Shown here one piece after another: positions 16,534 to 27,500 of a stretch of 64,000 bases of DNA. The translations under genes and the position numbers were made by a program. Source of the stretch: an uncultured Amphritea sp. (lineage in GTDB: Bacteria; Pseudomonadota; Gammaproteobacteria; Pseudomonadales; Balneatricaceae); the NCBI RefSeq assembly GCF_937127095.1, contig NZ_CAKZLP010000035.1, forward strand, positions 1-64,000. The letters run 5' to 3'. How positions within the stretch are numbered: position 1 is the first letter of the stretch; every line of letters begins with the position of its first letter. A model generated the notes under the pieces. The model saw nothing but the letters and a program-made list of their open reading frames with translations, was not told the DNA's origin and searched no databases.

Positions 16534-17973
16534 ATGGCTGACGCTGCTCACCTGTATAACAACCCGCCGTCCACTGATTCAACGATCGGTGGAGGCCAGA
16601 TGCATGAGTTTTACTGGCAAAAGAAAGCTCTCATCGATGCTCGCCGCGAGATGTATTTTATGCCTCTCGCAGACGTCACAGCAATGCCGAAGCACTTCGG
16701 TAAGCGGATCAAAGTGTATCACTACATTCCGCTGCTCGACGATCGCAACGTGAACGACCAAGGTATCGACGCTGCTGGCGCCGCTATCCTCTCAACTGAG
16801 TATTTCGTGAATTTCGATTACGTGACTTATTCTTTTGCAGTGGAAGGAAACGCTGACACGTTCCTCGCCGCGGTCAACGCCATCGAAGCCGCTGTTGCGT
16901 CTAAGTCAGGTGCAGGCCCTTGGGTCATCACTCTGACTAAAGATGAACTGGTTGCCGGTACAGACGTTGAAGCTGCTGCGGTTCAAACCGCTGTTGCAAA
17001 TGCATCTGCTCCGAACACACTGACTGTGCTTCAAGGTTCTGGTAACCTTTATGGTTCCTCGAAAGACGTTGGTACCATCACTTCGAAACTGCCTGTTCTC
17101 TCTGAGACCGGCGGCCGTGTGAACCGTGTTGGTTTTACACGTATCGTTCGTGAAGGTTCCATCTCGAAGCTCGGCTTCTTCACCGAATATTCTCAGGACG
17201 CAATGGATTTCGATTCCGACAGCGAACTGATGATGCACATGAACCGTGAATTGATTAACGGTGCTGTGCAGATTTCGGAAGCGGCTCTGCAGCTTGACCT
17301 GCTCAACGGCGCTGGCGTCGTTGTCTATGCCGGTGACGCTGTATCAGACGCAACTGTGGACGGCGAATCTGCCGATCCAGCTGAAGTCAGCTACCAGGAC
17401 CTGTTCAACTTGTCTTTGACCCTAGATGACAACCGTACTCCTCGTGAGACGGATATCATCACTGGTTCTCGGATGATTGATACACGTACCGTCCGTGGTG
17501 GCCGCGCGATGTATATTGGTAACGAACTCCAGCAAACGCTGGAAGAAATGACCGATAGCTTCTCGAACCCGGCCTTTGTCCATGCTCACCAGTATGGCGC
17601 AGCCGCGACTCTCATGAATGGCGAAATCGGTACTGTTGCTCAGTTCCGCATTATCGTTGTCCCTGAGATGCAGCACTGGGAAGGCGCTGGTGCGTCTGTT
17701 ACCACAAACCCAGGCTACCGCGACAACGGCGGACACAATTACAACATCTATCCGATGCTTGTGATTGGTAAAGGCTCCTTCACAACCATCGGTTTCCAAA
17801 CCGGCGGTAAGGGCGTCAAGTGGAAAATGATCCACAAGAAGCCTGGTAAAGAAGTTGCTGATCGGACGAACCCTTACGGTGAGATCGGCTTCCACTCCAT
17901 CAAATGGTGGTATGGAACAATGATCCTCCGTCCGGAGCGTCTCGCACTGGTTAAGACCCTAGCGGTCATCTAA
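16534..17973 (+). CDS. Major capsid protein (N4 gp56-like)
   Basis: The 479-residue protein contains features of N4-type HK97-fold capsids: [20 protein letters not shown] near the start, [60 protein letters not shown], then THRP-like [20 protein letters not shown] and [20 protein letters not shown] towards the C-terminus. About residues 115-180 ([18 protein letters not shown] to [14 protein letters not shown]) read as an Ala/Val-rich insertion that could be a surface domain. Position after the scaffold-like gene fits. A large inverted repeat follows the stop. Confidence 0.88.
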   Translation: MADAAHLYNNPPSTDSTIGGGQMHEFYWQKKALIDARREMYFMPLADVTAMPKHFGKRIKVYHYIPLLDDRNVNDQGIDAAGAAILSTEYFVNFDYVTYSFAVEGNADTFLAAVNAIEAAVASKSGAGPWVITLTKDELVAGTDVEAAAVQTAVANASAPNTLTVLQGSGNLYGSSKDVGTITSKLPVLSETGGRVNRVGFTRIVREGSISKLGFFTEYSQDAMDFDSDSELMMHMNRELINGAVQISEAALQLDLLNGAGVVVYAGDAVSDATVDGESADPAEVSYQDLFNLSLTLDDNRTPRETDIITGSRMIDTRTVRGGRAMYIGNELQQTLEEMTDSFSNPAFVHAHQYGAAATLMNGEIGTVAQFRIIVVPEMQHWEGAGASVTTNPGYRDNGGHNYNIYPMLVIGKGSFTTIGFQTGGKGVKWKMIHKKPGKEVADRTNPYGEIGFHSIKWWYGTMILRPERLALVKTLAVI

Positions 17974-17998
17974 CCGAATGGTGCGACCCTTTTTGGGA

Positions 17999-18055
17999 GA
18001 TCAGGGAAGCATCAGTTGGCCGGGTATCTTGGGTTGCCCGGCCAACACCCTGATC
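17999..18055 (+). terminator. Two-part hairpin after the capsid gene
   Basis: Inner stem GTTGGCCGGG (18015-18024) pairs perfectly with CCCGGCCAAC (18037-18046). An outer stem GATCAGGG (17999-18006) pairs with CCCTGATC (18048-18055). No T tract follows, so it is either a weak terminator or an mRNA-stabilising 3' structure that raises capsid transcript levels relative to downstream genes. Confidence 0.6.
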
Positions 18056-18089
18056 AATAACTGACCCAAGAAGCCCAAGGAAGATTATT

Positions 18090-18929
18090 ATGAGTGATAC
18101 AAACGACGACGGCCTGACTGAGGTCCCAAACGACGAAATCGCAACGCCCGCCCAAGATCCAGTAGAACTTGCTGGTGATCAGGGCGAAAAACCTGTTGTA
18201 GAGCCTAGCACGCTGCCTGAAGATCACGATCCCCTTTTGGATGGACCGTCTGAGCTTGATTCTTTGAAAGAGCGGGCGAAAGCTCTGGGTATCAAGCATT
18301 CGAACAACATCAATGTGGACACTCTGAAAGCGAAAATCGACGAGCACATTGAAGCTCTCGAATCAGCTAAACAGCCAGAGCAACCTGAAAGCGATATTGC
18401 TCTCCAAGGAGAGCCTGCCGCTACACCGGTGGCCCGACGTCCATCCCCATCTCAGCGCAATAAGCTGCCGCCTCTTTCTGTGATGCTGGCAATGACCACT
18501 GATGATCTTATGCGCCAACCTGAGCGTAAGCGGAAAATGATTATCCGCGCTCGTCAGATGCACACTGAGATGGCCCTGGTTCGCTGCCAGATCTACAACA
18601 ACAATCCTGACAAGAACGATCTCCACGGTGAGATCTTCTCCGTTCAGAACAAATATCTTGGTGTTGTCCGGAAATACGTCCCCTACGGGGAAGTCACCGA
18701 AAATGGCTATCACGTGCCGCGGATCTTGGTGAATATGCTTCGCCAGAAGAAGTACGTTCAGACCAAGTCTCGGAAAAATCCAGATGGTACCGAGCGTGTT
18801 GAGCACCGCCAGGCGCCAGAATTCACAATCAATGAACTGCGACCTCTTACAGCGGATGAGCTGCAGCAACTTGCAAACATGCAGGGTGCTCGCGGTGAGG
18901 CCAATGTGGGAATGGTCGGAGTTGGCTAA
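18090..18929 (+). CDS. N4 gp55-like protein with HeH/SAP-like segment
   Basis: The protein has 279 residues. Residues 1-50 are acidic and disordered. About residues 53-85 (LDSLKERAKALGIKHSNNIN then VDTLKAKIDEHIEAL) look like a HeH/SAP-type helix-extended-helix fold, which often binds nucleic acid. Residues about 125-250 form a conserved-looking domain (LPPLSVMLAMTTDDLMRQPE; KMIIRARQMHTEMALVRCQI; KYLGVVRKYVPYGEVTENGY). In N4 the gene in this slot, just after the capsid gene, is gp55. Virion or head-assembly function is inferred. The leader carries ACCCAAGAA. Confidence 0.6.
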   Translation: MSDTNDDGLTEVPNDEIATPAQDPVELAGDQGEKPVVEPSTLPEDHDPLLDGPSELDSLKERAKALGIKHSNNINVDTLKAKIDEHIEALESAKQPEQPESDIALQGEPAATPVARRPSPSQRNKLPPLSVMLAMTTDDLMRQPERKRKMIIRARQMHTEMALVRCQIYNNNPDKNDLHGEIFSVQNKYLGVVRKYVPYGEVTENGYHVPRILVNMLRQKKYVQTKSRKNPDGTERVEHRQAPEFTINELRPLTADELQQLANMQGARGEANVGMVGVG

Positions 18930-18942
18930 TCTCTAGGAGAGC

Positions 18943-20028
18943 GTGATGCCGAACGAACCAGCTACTGAAGCAATTACAGCCTTTAATGCGCTGATCGCCG
19001 GCATCACCTTTCCGACGCTCACAGACGATATCACTGATACGTCTTTTGATCTGCCGGCACAGTCCGGCATTCTCTATACAGCCCCTGCAGCACTAACAGT
19101 CGACAATCTGACTGACACAACTGTGGGAGGCGCCGGTGTCTTTGATAAGATCATGACATCGATGAGAGCTCACTTGATTGAAGAGTTCGACAATGGCCGG
19201 ATTACTGGTCGTGAATACGCTGAAGTTTATCAAGCTGTCTCAGCTGCTGCATTGGGTAACGCTGTGCAGTACACCCTTCAAGCGAGCACAACCCAGTATC
19301 AGAATGCTCTCTTGCAGATGCAGGGTCGAGCTGCGGAGCACCAAGCTCTGATTGCCCGGGCTAATGCCGTAACCGCTAAATACGCTGTGATTAGCTCACT
19401 TGCCGAGTCTGAGAACATGAAAGCCCAGTATGCTCTGACCAAGATGCAGATTGCTGTGCAGGATATCTCTTACTCAAACATCGAGCAGCAAGTCACTCTG
19501 ACTACAAACCAAGCTGCCAGCGTCAATGCTGAGAAGCTTATTCTGGATTACCAGCTGGCCAACATCCTCCCTGAGGAGAAGAGGCAGCTTACCTACACAA
19601 TCGATAATATCCTCACAGAACAGTTTAATAAGCTGAACTATGAGGTAGATGTCTTGATGGTGAGCCAGAACAATCTCCTCACCCAGGACGTCAATATCAA
19701 GACGTACCAGCACACAGACATCCTGCCGGCACAGAAGAACGTGCTCTCAGAGCAGTATGAAGTTCAGCGTGCTCAAACGCTCGACACACGGTCAGACAAC
19801 GCCACAGCTGTGGCCGGTGCCATTGGTAAGCAGAAAGATCTCTATACCGAGCAGATCTCTTCTTACGTCAAAGACGCACGATACAAGGCTGCCAAGTTCT
19901 GGGTCGATGGTTGGATCACTCAGAAGTCTCTCGATGAGGGTCTCTTGGCTCCAACGCAGTTTACTAACAATGAAATCGATGAGGTCCTTGGTAGCCTTAA
20001 GACTGACTTGAGCCTCGGAACCGTATAA
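18943..20028 (+). CDS. N4 gp54-like virion protein
   Basis: The 361-residue, mainly alpha-helical protein is rich in Gln, Asn, Ala and Leu. Residues about 70-130 and 150-330 contain long helices, e.g. QNALLQMQGRAAEHQALIAR and TKMQIAVQDISYSNIEQQVT, with repeated I-L-P-x-E/Q-K turns (NILPEEKRQL, DILPAQKNVL). The C-terminal region (KFWVDGWITQKSLDEGLLAP) is more globular. Order (gp55, gp54, gp53, gp52, gp51, gp50) matches N4, where gp54 is a virion component. It is probably an internal or ejection protein. A strong AAGGAGG Shine-Dalgarno for the next gene overlaps its end. Confidence 0.6.
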   Translation: MMPNEPATEAITAFNALIAGITFPTLTDDITDTSFDLPAQSGILYTAPAALTVDNLTDTTVGGAGVFDKIMTSMRAHLIEEFDNGRITGREYAEVYQAVSAAALGNAVQYTLQASTTQYQNALLQMQGRAAEHQALIARANAVTAKYAVISSLAESENMKAQYALTKMQIAVQDISYSNIEQQVTLTTNQAASVNAEKLILDYQLANILPEEKRQLTYTIDNILTEQFNKLNYEVDVLMVSQNNLLTQDVNIKTYQHTDILPAQKNVLSEQYEVQRAQTLDTRSDNATAVAGAIGKQKDLYTEQISSYVKDARYKAAKFWVDGWITQKSLDEGLLAPTQFTNNEIDEVLGSLKTDLSLGTV

Positions 20029-20037
20029 GGAGGCGAC

Positions 20038-22365
20038 ATGAGCCTCTTTGGAACCAAGAAGAAAATCTATGTCTCGTCGACCGTCTATAAAGTGGTCGAT
20101 GACGGCAATGATCGTGCAGACTTCATTAGAGAGACTATCGCCGGCGTAGCGTTGTCCAGTAATCCTAATGCGTCTTATGCGGAAGCAATCCAGGCTGGGA
20201 TCCAGAATGGCCCTCGAGGAATTCAGAAGAGCTTTTTCAGATGGGCAACCAATAACCTAGATGCTGGTATGCCCCGGGCTGCCATCAATTACACTGAGAC
20301 GATCGACGATGTCGCAGTTGCCGCGGAGATCTTGAGCTCAGAGTTCGGCGGGGATGCAGCCAACACAATCAATATTATCCACACATTAATCGATAATGCT
20401 GATGAATCCTATTATGCTGAGCGGTACATCTATGACACTGTGCCAGCTAGAGCTACCGAAGATTGGGCTGCAGACGCTGATCCAGTTACAGATGACATCT
20501 ATATTCAGTGGCCGGATATGACGTCTACGACGATCAACATCCCAGGCTACAATTCGTCTATCGATGTTCTTATTGCGTACTACACAGTTACTAATGGTGG
20601 TGTAACATCACCCACCAAGGTCTTCATTTATGTGCTGGGATCTGGCAATGCTGCTCTGGACAACAGAAAAATCCAGGTGAGCTCTGGATCCAGTGTTCGG
20701 GAGTTCTATCCCTTTCTCCCGATTCGTATCGATAACACATCTGTGTTTGATCCTGGCTCTCCCGCCCTCGCTCATGAAGACGATATCCGTGAAGCCTGGA
20801 AAAAGGCTATGGGCTCTGAGATGCAAGATGCTATCGACGAGGTCAATGACAACGACGATATCGGCGATATTGATTACGCTTACCTGGTTTTTGGTGTTTG
20901 TCTGAACACAAGCGATAAAGCAGAAAAGGCGTACATCTATGAATTTTTCAAGCTTCTTGCTGAGCGTCAGACTCTTCCAAGTGGAACGTTCGATTCTTGG
21001 GCTACTGCCAATGACACGTTGGGGTACCACGAGCGATTCGTCGAAGGTACGGAGCAAGTCAACGCTGCAGCTTTCAACGCAGTGGGCAATGCTGGACGGT
21101 TAGATGGGGTCAATCCTGCCACTACTGGCACAGGTCCCCGTGTAGAAGAAGTTCATCTGACCCTCCCTACGAGCGCCTTTGGTGTGCTCGATATGAAGAT
21201 TACCTGGGCTGATATTGATGAGACAACCAAGAACGGACTGATTACCCCCGACGCCAAAGTAGGCGATGTCACGGTCGGTGATGGATACCAGATCGATAAT
21301 CAGATTGATTTCTCATTTTCTGGGGGCATCGAGACCCGGGTCAATTCAGCCACTGGCTTGATGATTCGTAAGCAAATCTCGAGGACCCAGTATTCTGAGA
21401 TCCGTGTCGATGGGCTTCTCCACAAAAACTTAATCTATTCAGGCAAGTCAGTGGATATCTCCGCGGCAGAAGCCATGGCTGATAGCGACGACAGTGGCTT
21501 TATCATTCCCTTACATGAGCCAACCCTCAAACGACTAGGGGGCATCAAAGCTACGGACGTAGCTCGTGAATCCTATTTGATGGTCTTTAATTCATATCAG
21601 GTCGTAAAGAAGAAATGGTATCAGACCGGAATCTTCTCATTCATTCTGGCTGTAATCGTTGTAGTTGTCGTAGCCGTAGTGACCGTGGTCACAGCCGGTG
21701 CAGGTACTCCCGCGGCCGCTGCTGCAGGTGCTGGTGTTCTTGGTTCCGCGGCAGCTGTAGGCGCCGCCCTTGGTTTTTCAGGTCTTTTGGCCGTGGCTGT
21801 GGGCGCAGCAGCAAATGCTATTGCAGCAATGATTATTCTCCAGCTGGTGGACGTTGCCGGCGGAGAGCTTTTCGGAGAAAAGATCGGTAAGATCCTTACG
21901 GCCGTAACAGCTGCGATTCTTATTCTTGGTTCCGGACCTAATGGGTTCAGCTTTGACAATGTCGCTCAGGGCATCAACTGGGGCAATATGGCAGCGCTAG
22001 ACAAGCTCTCCTTGATGACCAATGCAGCCACAGATCTGGTGGGTGTGATCCAACAAGAGCAGCTCCAGGAAACTCTTGAGAGAGCAGGCGAGGTCCTCGA
22101 GGAATATGAGTCAGAAATGAAACGCCTGGAGGAGCTCATGGCTGGGCTCGATAGTAGCGGAATCATTAATCCGACCATGCTAACTGACTTTACTTCTCCA
22201 ATAAATGAATGGAATCAAATGGGCCAAAACTGGACCCGGGCCACATTCTTTGGTGAAACTCCTCAGGATTTCCTCGATCGGACCCTACTATCTGGTGGGG
22301 ATCTCATTGATTTGAGCCATTCTATGGTAACTGACTTTGTCGACGCTGCATTGACTTTACCCTGA
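20038..22365 (+). CDS. N4 gp53-like internal virion protein with membrane-active segment
   Basis: This protein has 775 residues. Residues 1-500 are a globular region (e.g. YVSSTVYKVVDDGNDRADFI; AINYTETIDDVAVAAEILSS). Around residues 534-625 there is a long, very hydrophobic Ala/Val/Gly stretch (GIFSFILAVIVVVVVAVV and further Ala-Gly-rich helices). This is characteristic of ejection proteins that cross the host envelope. The last 150 residues are acidic helices (LERAGEVLEEYESEMKRLEE). It likely helps deliver DNA and the vRNAP into the cell. Role inferred from composition and N4 synteny. Confidence 0.62.
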   Translation: MSLFGTKKKIYVSSTVYKVVDDGNDRADFIRETIAGVALSSNPNASYAEAIQAGIQNGPRGIQKSFFRWATNNLDAGMPRAAINYTETIDDVAVAAEILSSEFGGDAANTINIIHTLIDNADESYYAERYIYDTVPARATEDWAADADPVTDDIYIQWPDMTSTTINIPGYNSSIDVLIAYYTVTNGGVTSPTKVFIYVLGSGNAALDNRKIQVSSGSSVREFYPFLPIRIDNTSVFDPGSPALAHEDDIREAWKKAMGSEMQDAIDEVNDNDDIGDIDYAYLVFGVCLNTSDKAEKAYIYEFFKLLAERQTLPSGTFDSWATANDTLGYHERFVEGTEQVNAAAFNAVGNAGRLDGVNPATTGTGPRVEEVHLTLPTSAFGVLDMKITWADIDETTKNGLITPDAKVGDVTVGDGYQIDNQIDFSFSGGIETRVNSATGLMIRKQISRTQYSEIRVDGLLHKNLIYSGKSVDISAAEAMADSDDSGFIIPLHEPTLKRLGGIKATDVARESYLMVFNSYQVVKKKWYQTGIFSFILAVIVVVVVAVVTVVTAGAGTPAAAAAGAGVLGSAAAVGAALGFSGLLAVAVGAAANAIAAMIILQLVDVAGGELFGEKIGKILTAVTAAILILGSGPNGFSFDNVAQGINWGNMAALDKLSLMTNAATDLVGVIQQEQLQETLERAGEVLEEYESEMKRLEELMAGLDSSGIINPTMLTDFTSPINEWNQMGQNWTRATFFGETPQDFLDRTLLSGGDLIDLSHSMVTDFVDAALTLP

Positions 22366-22417
22366 TTTAAGGGGTAATCCTGCGTAAAGATTCGTACTGC
22401 CGCGGAAAGGATCTCTA

Positions 22418-22912
22418 ATGTCTGGTTTCAGTATGGAAAATCTTGGGGTCCCAGCAGTTGCTCCAGTGAGCTCAGGTTCCCTGGCTTCATTTGGTTCAAC
22501 CCCTTTAAGTAGTCCAGGTTTAGGCGGCGCACTTCGTGCCTTTGGAGTCGGAGAGGGTACAGGTCCTCAAGTGCCAGGCGTAGATGTTGGTGAAGCCCTT
22601 GGTGCAGCAGGCATCGGTGGAGCAGCTCCTCAGTCAAAGCTTTCTCAGTATCTGGGTGATTTTGGTTCTGGTGTCTCAATCCTGGGAGATCTGGCATCTA
22701 TCTATCTCGGCTTCCAAGCGAATAAGATGGCCAAGAAAGAATTGGCCACTCAGACAGGGTTTGCTAATGCAAACCTGGAAAACACAGTTAAGTCGTATAA
22801 TACTCGACTTGCAGACATTCGACGTGCCCGCGGCTATACCCAAGGCGACAGCGCATCAACTACTGAAGCAGGCATCTCAGCGAACTCCCTGGACTTTAAA
22901 CGGATCGGGTAA
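22418..22912 (+). CDS. N4 gp52-like small virion protein
   Basis: The protein has 164 residues: a Gly/Ser/Pro-rich N-terminus (APVSSGSLASFGSTPLSSPG) and then a short hydrophobic helix (FGSGVSILGDLASIYLGFQA, about residues 87-106). The basic C-terminal half contains NLENTVKSYNTRLADIRRAR. It matches N4 gp52 in size range and position before the gp51- and vRNAP-like genes. Presumed virion or ejection-apparatus component; no known domain. Confidence 0.58.
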   Translation: MSGFSMENLGVPAVAPVSSGSLASFGSTPLSSPGLGGALRAFGVGEGTGPQVPGVDVGEALGAAGIGGAAPQSKLSQYLGDFGSGVSILGDLASIYLGFQANKMAKKELATQTGFANANLENTVKSYNTRLADIRRARGYTQGDSASTTEAGISANSLDFKRIG

Positions 22913-22915
22913 GCG

Positions 22916-24505
22916 ATGGCTTTATACTACCAACCAGTTGGACTTCCATCCGTAGGAAACGGATCAGCTTCAGTGTCCCGTGCAGCCCTCTCCATTGGAG
23001 CAGGGCTTGACAACTTGGGTCAGAAAATCACAGGATTGGGCGATCGCCGGCAAGCAAGGCTTGATGCTGAGACCGAGCGTAAGAACGCCCGTGGACTGGA
23101 GATTTTAAAACTTGCGGCTGCCAATACCACAGACGAAACTGAACTTAATCAGATTGCTGGTTCGCTTGGTTTGCTTCCTGGTGGTGATGTTGGCAGCGCT
23201 GTCGTTGTTCCTGGTTCTGCAGACGTAATCAATAACGCTCGTTCGCGTATTCTTTCTAATCGTTCTGACCGTGCTGTCGCCGACAAAAATGATGTCTTGC
23301 TCCGTGGCGCCAACAATGAACTCGATCAGGAAGAACTAGGTAATCGTTTCCAATTGGAATACGGCAATGACCTTGCTCGTATGACGAATTTGCGCTTGCA
23401 GGGTAGAAACGAAGAAGCTCAGGGACTTGCTGATTCTATTGTCGCAAACGCCTCAGGCACATTCGGTGCTGACTTTGTGAACGAACGCTTACGCGCAGGC
23501 TTTGAAGACCGGGACACCGGTGAGAGTTCTCGCTTCACTGAAGACAATAACGTCCAAACCTTGGAAGCTGGCAAAGATGCTAATCGCGCTCGTGACTTCA
23601 ATTTTGGCCGTACAGTCAAAGCTGCTGAGCGTTCAGATGCTGACCTTGCTTCACGAGATCGCATTGATGCGGCCGTAGCACGTGCTCAGGTACAAGGTAC
23701 TTCTCAGGGTAATCAGCTGGATCTGATCAACGATGATCAGAACCTGACAGACGAAGAACGAGTCTCTGCACTGCAGGCTATTCAGGCAGGTCCTGATCTG
23801 GATCTCACAAACCGTATCCGTGACGATGTATCAGCTACTGCGCCGGCAGGTCAGATCGATCCTCTGTCTAATTTGGGACGGTCTCTGTCGAATGCATTCC
23901 TCGGCACAGAGCTCGAGACAAACCAGACTCGCCAGGTACCGGTACAAGCTGTCATTGATGGTATTGACAGTAAGGTGAATGATATCATTCGGTCTGAACC
24001 AGATCTTGATATCTTTGCGACATCTCAAGAACTCGCTGAATCGTTTAAAGGCTTCAGCGACGACATCGGTATCGAAGTCGCTCGTCGGTTCCCTGATTAT
24101 GATATCTCTAAGGGTGAGCAGCAGCTCATCAAAGGGACTGCAGATCGTTTAGGTCTGACGCCTGAGCAAACACTGGCTATTGTTGGTGCTTCTATCGATA
24201 ATACCACATTAATCGGTCAAAGCCCAGAATTACATAATTCCCGGTTTATTGAAAAAGCTGAAGCTTTTGCTGCTAACAAGGGTCAGGTCGAAGAGCAGTA
24301 TCGACGGATTCAACGCGATCGTACTCAAGCTGCTACTTGGCAGTCTCAGATCAATTCTAAGCGCCAGGAACTTGCTCGATTGCAGCAAAGCAACAATCCG
24401 GATAGTGATCGGGTCAACAAGCTCAACGCTGAGATCTCAACTCTTACGACCCGGATCCTACGCACAGAAGCTGAATTCAACACACGGTCTGGTGCAGGCC
24501 GATAG
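22916..24505 (+). CDS. N4 gp51-like virion protein
   Basis: The 529-residue, very helical and charged protein has many Arg/Asp/Glu/Asn residues (RQARLDAETERKNARGLEIL; AKDANRARDFNFGRT-like). The C-terminal half ends in a coiled coil (TWQSQINSKRQELARLQQSN). No enzymatic motif is seen. It is immediately upstream of the giant vRNAP gene, the place of N4 gp51, and is probably an internal head protein ejected with or scaffolding the vRNAP. Start ATG 22916 lies 3 bases after the upstream stop. Confidence 0.58.
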   Translation: MALYYQPVGLPSVGNGSASVSRAALSIGAGLDNLGQKITGLGDRRQARLDAETERKNARGLEILKLAAANTTDETELNQIAGSLGLLPGGDVGSAVVVPGSADVINNARSRILSNRSDRAVADKNDVLLRGANNELDQEELGNRFQLEYGNDLARMTNLRLQGRNEEAQGLADSIVANASGTFGADFVNERLRAGFEDRDTGESSRFTEDNNVQTLEAGKDANRARDFNFGRTVKAAERSDADLASRDRIDAAVARAQVQGTSQGNQLDLINDDQNLTDEERVSALQAIQAGPDLDLTNRIRDDVSATAPAGQIDPLSNLGRSLSNAFLGTELETNQTRQVPVQAVIDGIDSKVNDIIRSEPDLDIFATSQELAESFKGFSDDIGIEVARRFPDYDISKGEQQLIKGTADRLGLTPEQTLAIVGASIDNTTLIGQSPELHNSRFIEKAEAFAANKGQVEEQYRRIQRDRTQAATWQSQINSKRQELARLQQSNNPDSDRVNKLNAEISTLTTRILRTEAEFNTRSGAGR

Positions 24506-24522
24506 TCTAACAAGGCGAGGCC

Positions 24523-27500
24523 ATGTCACAATTCACAGAGCAACTAGCCGATATCGGTCGATCTACTATTACGGAAGAGCCTAAAACTATCCGTGATCGA
24601 GATCCTGTAACTGCTGCAGCTGTGGATGTTGGACAGGGTCTTGTTGGAATTGGCGAGGGTCTTTTTGATCGACTTCGTCCCGGGGGTCCCGAGGTAGGAC
24701 CCAATGAGCAATTGGAGATTGATAAGCAAACGCTGCCACCTGGGCAGTTTGCTCTTAAATATGGTCTTGAAGCCGAGCGGGCTCGTTTCTTTGAATCGCC
24801 TGACCAAACAGCCAATGAATCCCAGCGAGCAGTTAATCGCCAAGATACTCGTACATTAAGAGAAAAAACTACTGACTCTCTGGCAGGAGCTGGTTCCGCT
24901 GCTGTTCGTATTTCAGCTGATACTTTGGCCTTTGGTGCTCGCGCTTTTCCGGGTGGCGAAGCCGCCCGAGAAGGAGCGCGGGCGCTTGGGGACGCTGCAG
25001 GTTTGGATATAGAACCAGGGCGTCTTGATGATGTAATCTCTGATGGTGGTGCCGCTGTTGCTGATTTCATTGCAAAGGGTAAAGGCGAACGCATCAATGA
25101 ACTCCGTGCCGGCCAAGCCCAAACAGCAGAAGCCCGTCTTAAAGATAGCGCCCTCCAGTTTGAGAATTCAGACAAGTCGCTGCGTGAGCAGTTCCGTCGC
25201 ATCGGCCGAGACGCAATTATTTCAGCCGACTCTTATAAGGATAACCCATCCGCCGCGGCAGACGTAGCAGCTGAAGGTCTTGGTTCCATGATCCCGTCGC
25301 TTGCAGCGGCTGGTGGCGCACGTGGTCTGGCTACAGCTCTTCTTGAAAGAGTAGGTATTAAGGGCGTCGGTAAAGAAGTCATTGAAACCGCTGTCACTGC
25401 AGCAACTGTCGGTGCTCTTGAAGGTTCAGGTGCCTACGGTGAGACACGCCGTGCTGTTCTGGAGTTAGATGAAGAAACCCTTCTCAAGGATTCAGACGAC
25501 TATCGAGCTCTTCGTGAAGGCGGTATGTCTCACGAGAAAGCCCGAGAAGAAGTATCTCGTATTGCTGCGATGGAAGCTCAGCTCAGCACCACGCTTGTGG
25601 CAGCTGGTATTTCAACACCATTTGCCGGCTTTGAGGGCGGGGCATTCACTCGAGGGGTTCGGAGCCTTAAAGCTATAGGCGAAGACGTGGCCGGCCAAAC
25701 TGTTGAAGAAGCAGCACAGAACGCCACAGCGCAAGCTTTCCAAAACATCGCTCTTCGGGACAATGCAGACTCAAGTGTACAGCTTTCAGACGACGTCGGT
25801 CAGGCAGCCACTGAAGGCGCCATCGGTGGTCTGGGTGCTACGGCCGTCATTAGCGCACCTTCTTTCCCGAAGGCTTGGGCTGAGGTTGTAGCGGACGTTT
25901 CTCTTAAAACGGGCGTTACCATTGGTAAAAATCTAAATGAGCTGAAACGTAATCGTCTCATCGCCAAAGAGCGTGTCACATTGGAAGAAACCTATGGTCC
26001 AATGGTTGAAGAAGGTAAGCAGGTTGCAGATCTTATTAAAGCATTAGACGACCCTAAAGCAGAGATTGCTCCTGAGGCCCGAGCCCAGATCGAACGGGTA
26101 CGGGACATTCTGGGTGATGAAATCCAGTTCCTGGAAGGGCTGACCCCAGAAGAGAAGCAAAAGACCAAACCATTTAAGAAAGAGATCGTCGACGGCGATC
26201 GGGTGAAGACGCTTCAGAACCTTCAAGAAGCTATCTCTCGGAATACCTATGATCCTGAGAGCGAAGCAGGTATTGCCCTGGCTGAGTATTATCAGGAACA
26301 AGCAGATCTCTTGTCTGGATATCATGGAGCTTTTGAGTTCCTGGGTCTGGATGCCCAGCAACAAGCTCAAGAAGAAACACAAACATCTCCGATCGATGAT
26401 ATTCAATTCGAAGAAAGTGGTCGTATTAATACGGGTGCTGGTGACGCAGTAGGGCTTACTCGCGAGCAGCAAGCTCAATATAATTCGTTTATACTCAATA
26501 ATGATCCAGAAGGCGGTAGAGCGTATCTGGAAAGTATTCTTGGGACATCCACACCAACTACACAACGTACTCCTGAAGAAGACGCAGCGGTTGAAGCACG
26601 TGCTAAAGCCCGGGCTGATGAGTTCACATCTCATATGGATGAGCAACCAGTTCTCGCTGAGACAATCCGGAAGACGTCTGAAACTCTCAATGCTGCATCT
26701 GTTAAATCAGTAGCCGCCGGCGGAGAGGTTCGTCCTATTGGTTCCGTCAAAGAAGTTGTGATGAACCCAGTGGGCGTAGATCCTGCTCGTATCACTGAAG
26801 AGACTAAAGCCGGTATGTCAGAGGATTCTCTGAAAGCGGTGGCCGTTGTTGAAGCTATTCAGGCACCTGAGCACTCTGATCGTTTGGGTCCCGTACAAGG
26901 CAATCGTAAGAACGATCGTGCCGGCGCACGTCGTGAGACGCTCTTTCAGAGTAAGACAGCCAAGTTCGGTGAGATTGCATCATTCAACGATATGGTTTCT
27001 CAGCTTATCCGCGGTGCTATTCGGAACGGCCGTGAAGGATCCACAGTTGTACGTGACACGTCTGGTGCGCAAGTCGACGCTAAAGACGTTCTGACAGATC
27101 TCCGGAAACTGATCCAACACCAGCAAAACAAGTATGCCGCGGCAACTGAAAGTTATGAATTTTCTGTAGCCAACCCGACCGTTAAAAAAACAGATCGCAC
27201 TTTTGACTCTTTAAGCCAAAAGACTGGTGAATTTCGTCCGGGAAAGGGATCAATTTATGTATACGCCCCTTCTCAAAATTCTCTCCGAACTTATGCTGCC
27301 ATTGCCGAAGATCTCAATACTGGGATCCGCGCTTATAATGTGTTGCTCGAGCAGTTCCCAGAAACCTATCAAGGCGAGCGTCTCCAAGAAGTGGAAGTGC
27401 CGGCAGTCCCTGAACAAAACGAGGCGACCCAAGATGCCCCGACACCACAGAGATCTGAGCAAGGTCAAACTGAACAAACCCAATCCACGCCGGTGGTACA

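Noticed and set aside
16870..17060. Capsid gene segment read as a possible second intein
   Set aside because: The Ala/Val-rich insertion lacks intein splice blocks and fits a surface loop or small domain of the capsid protein.
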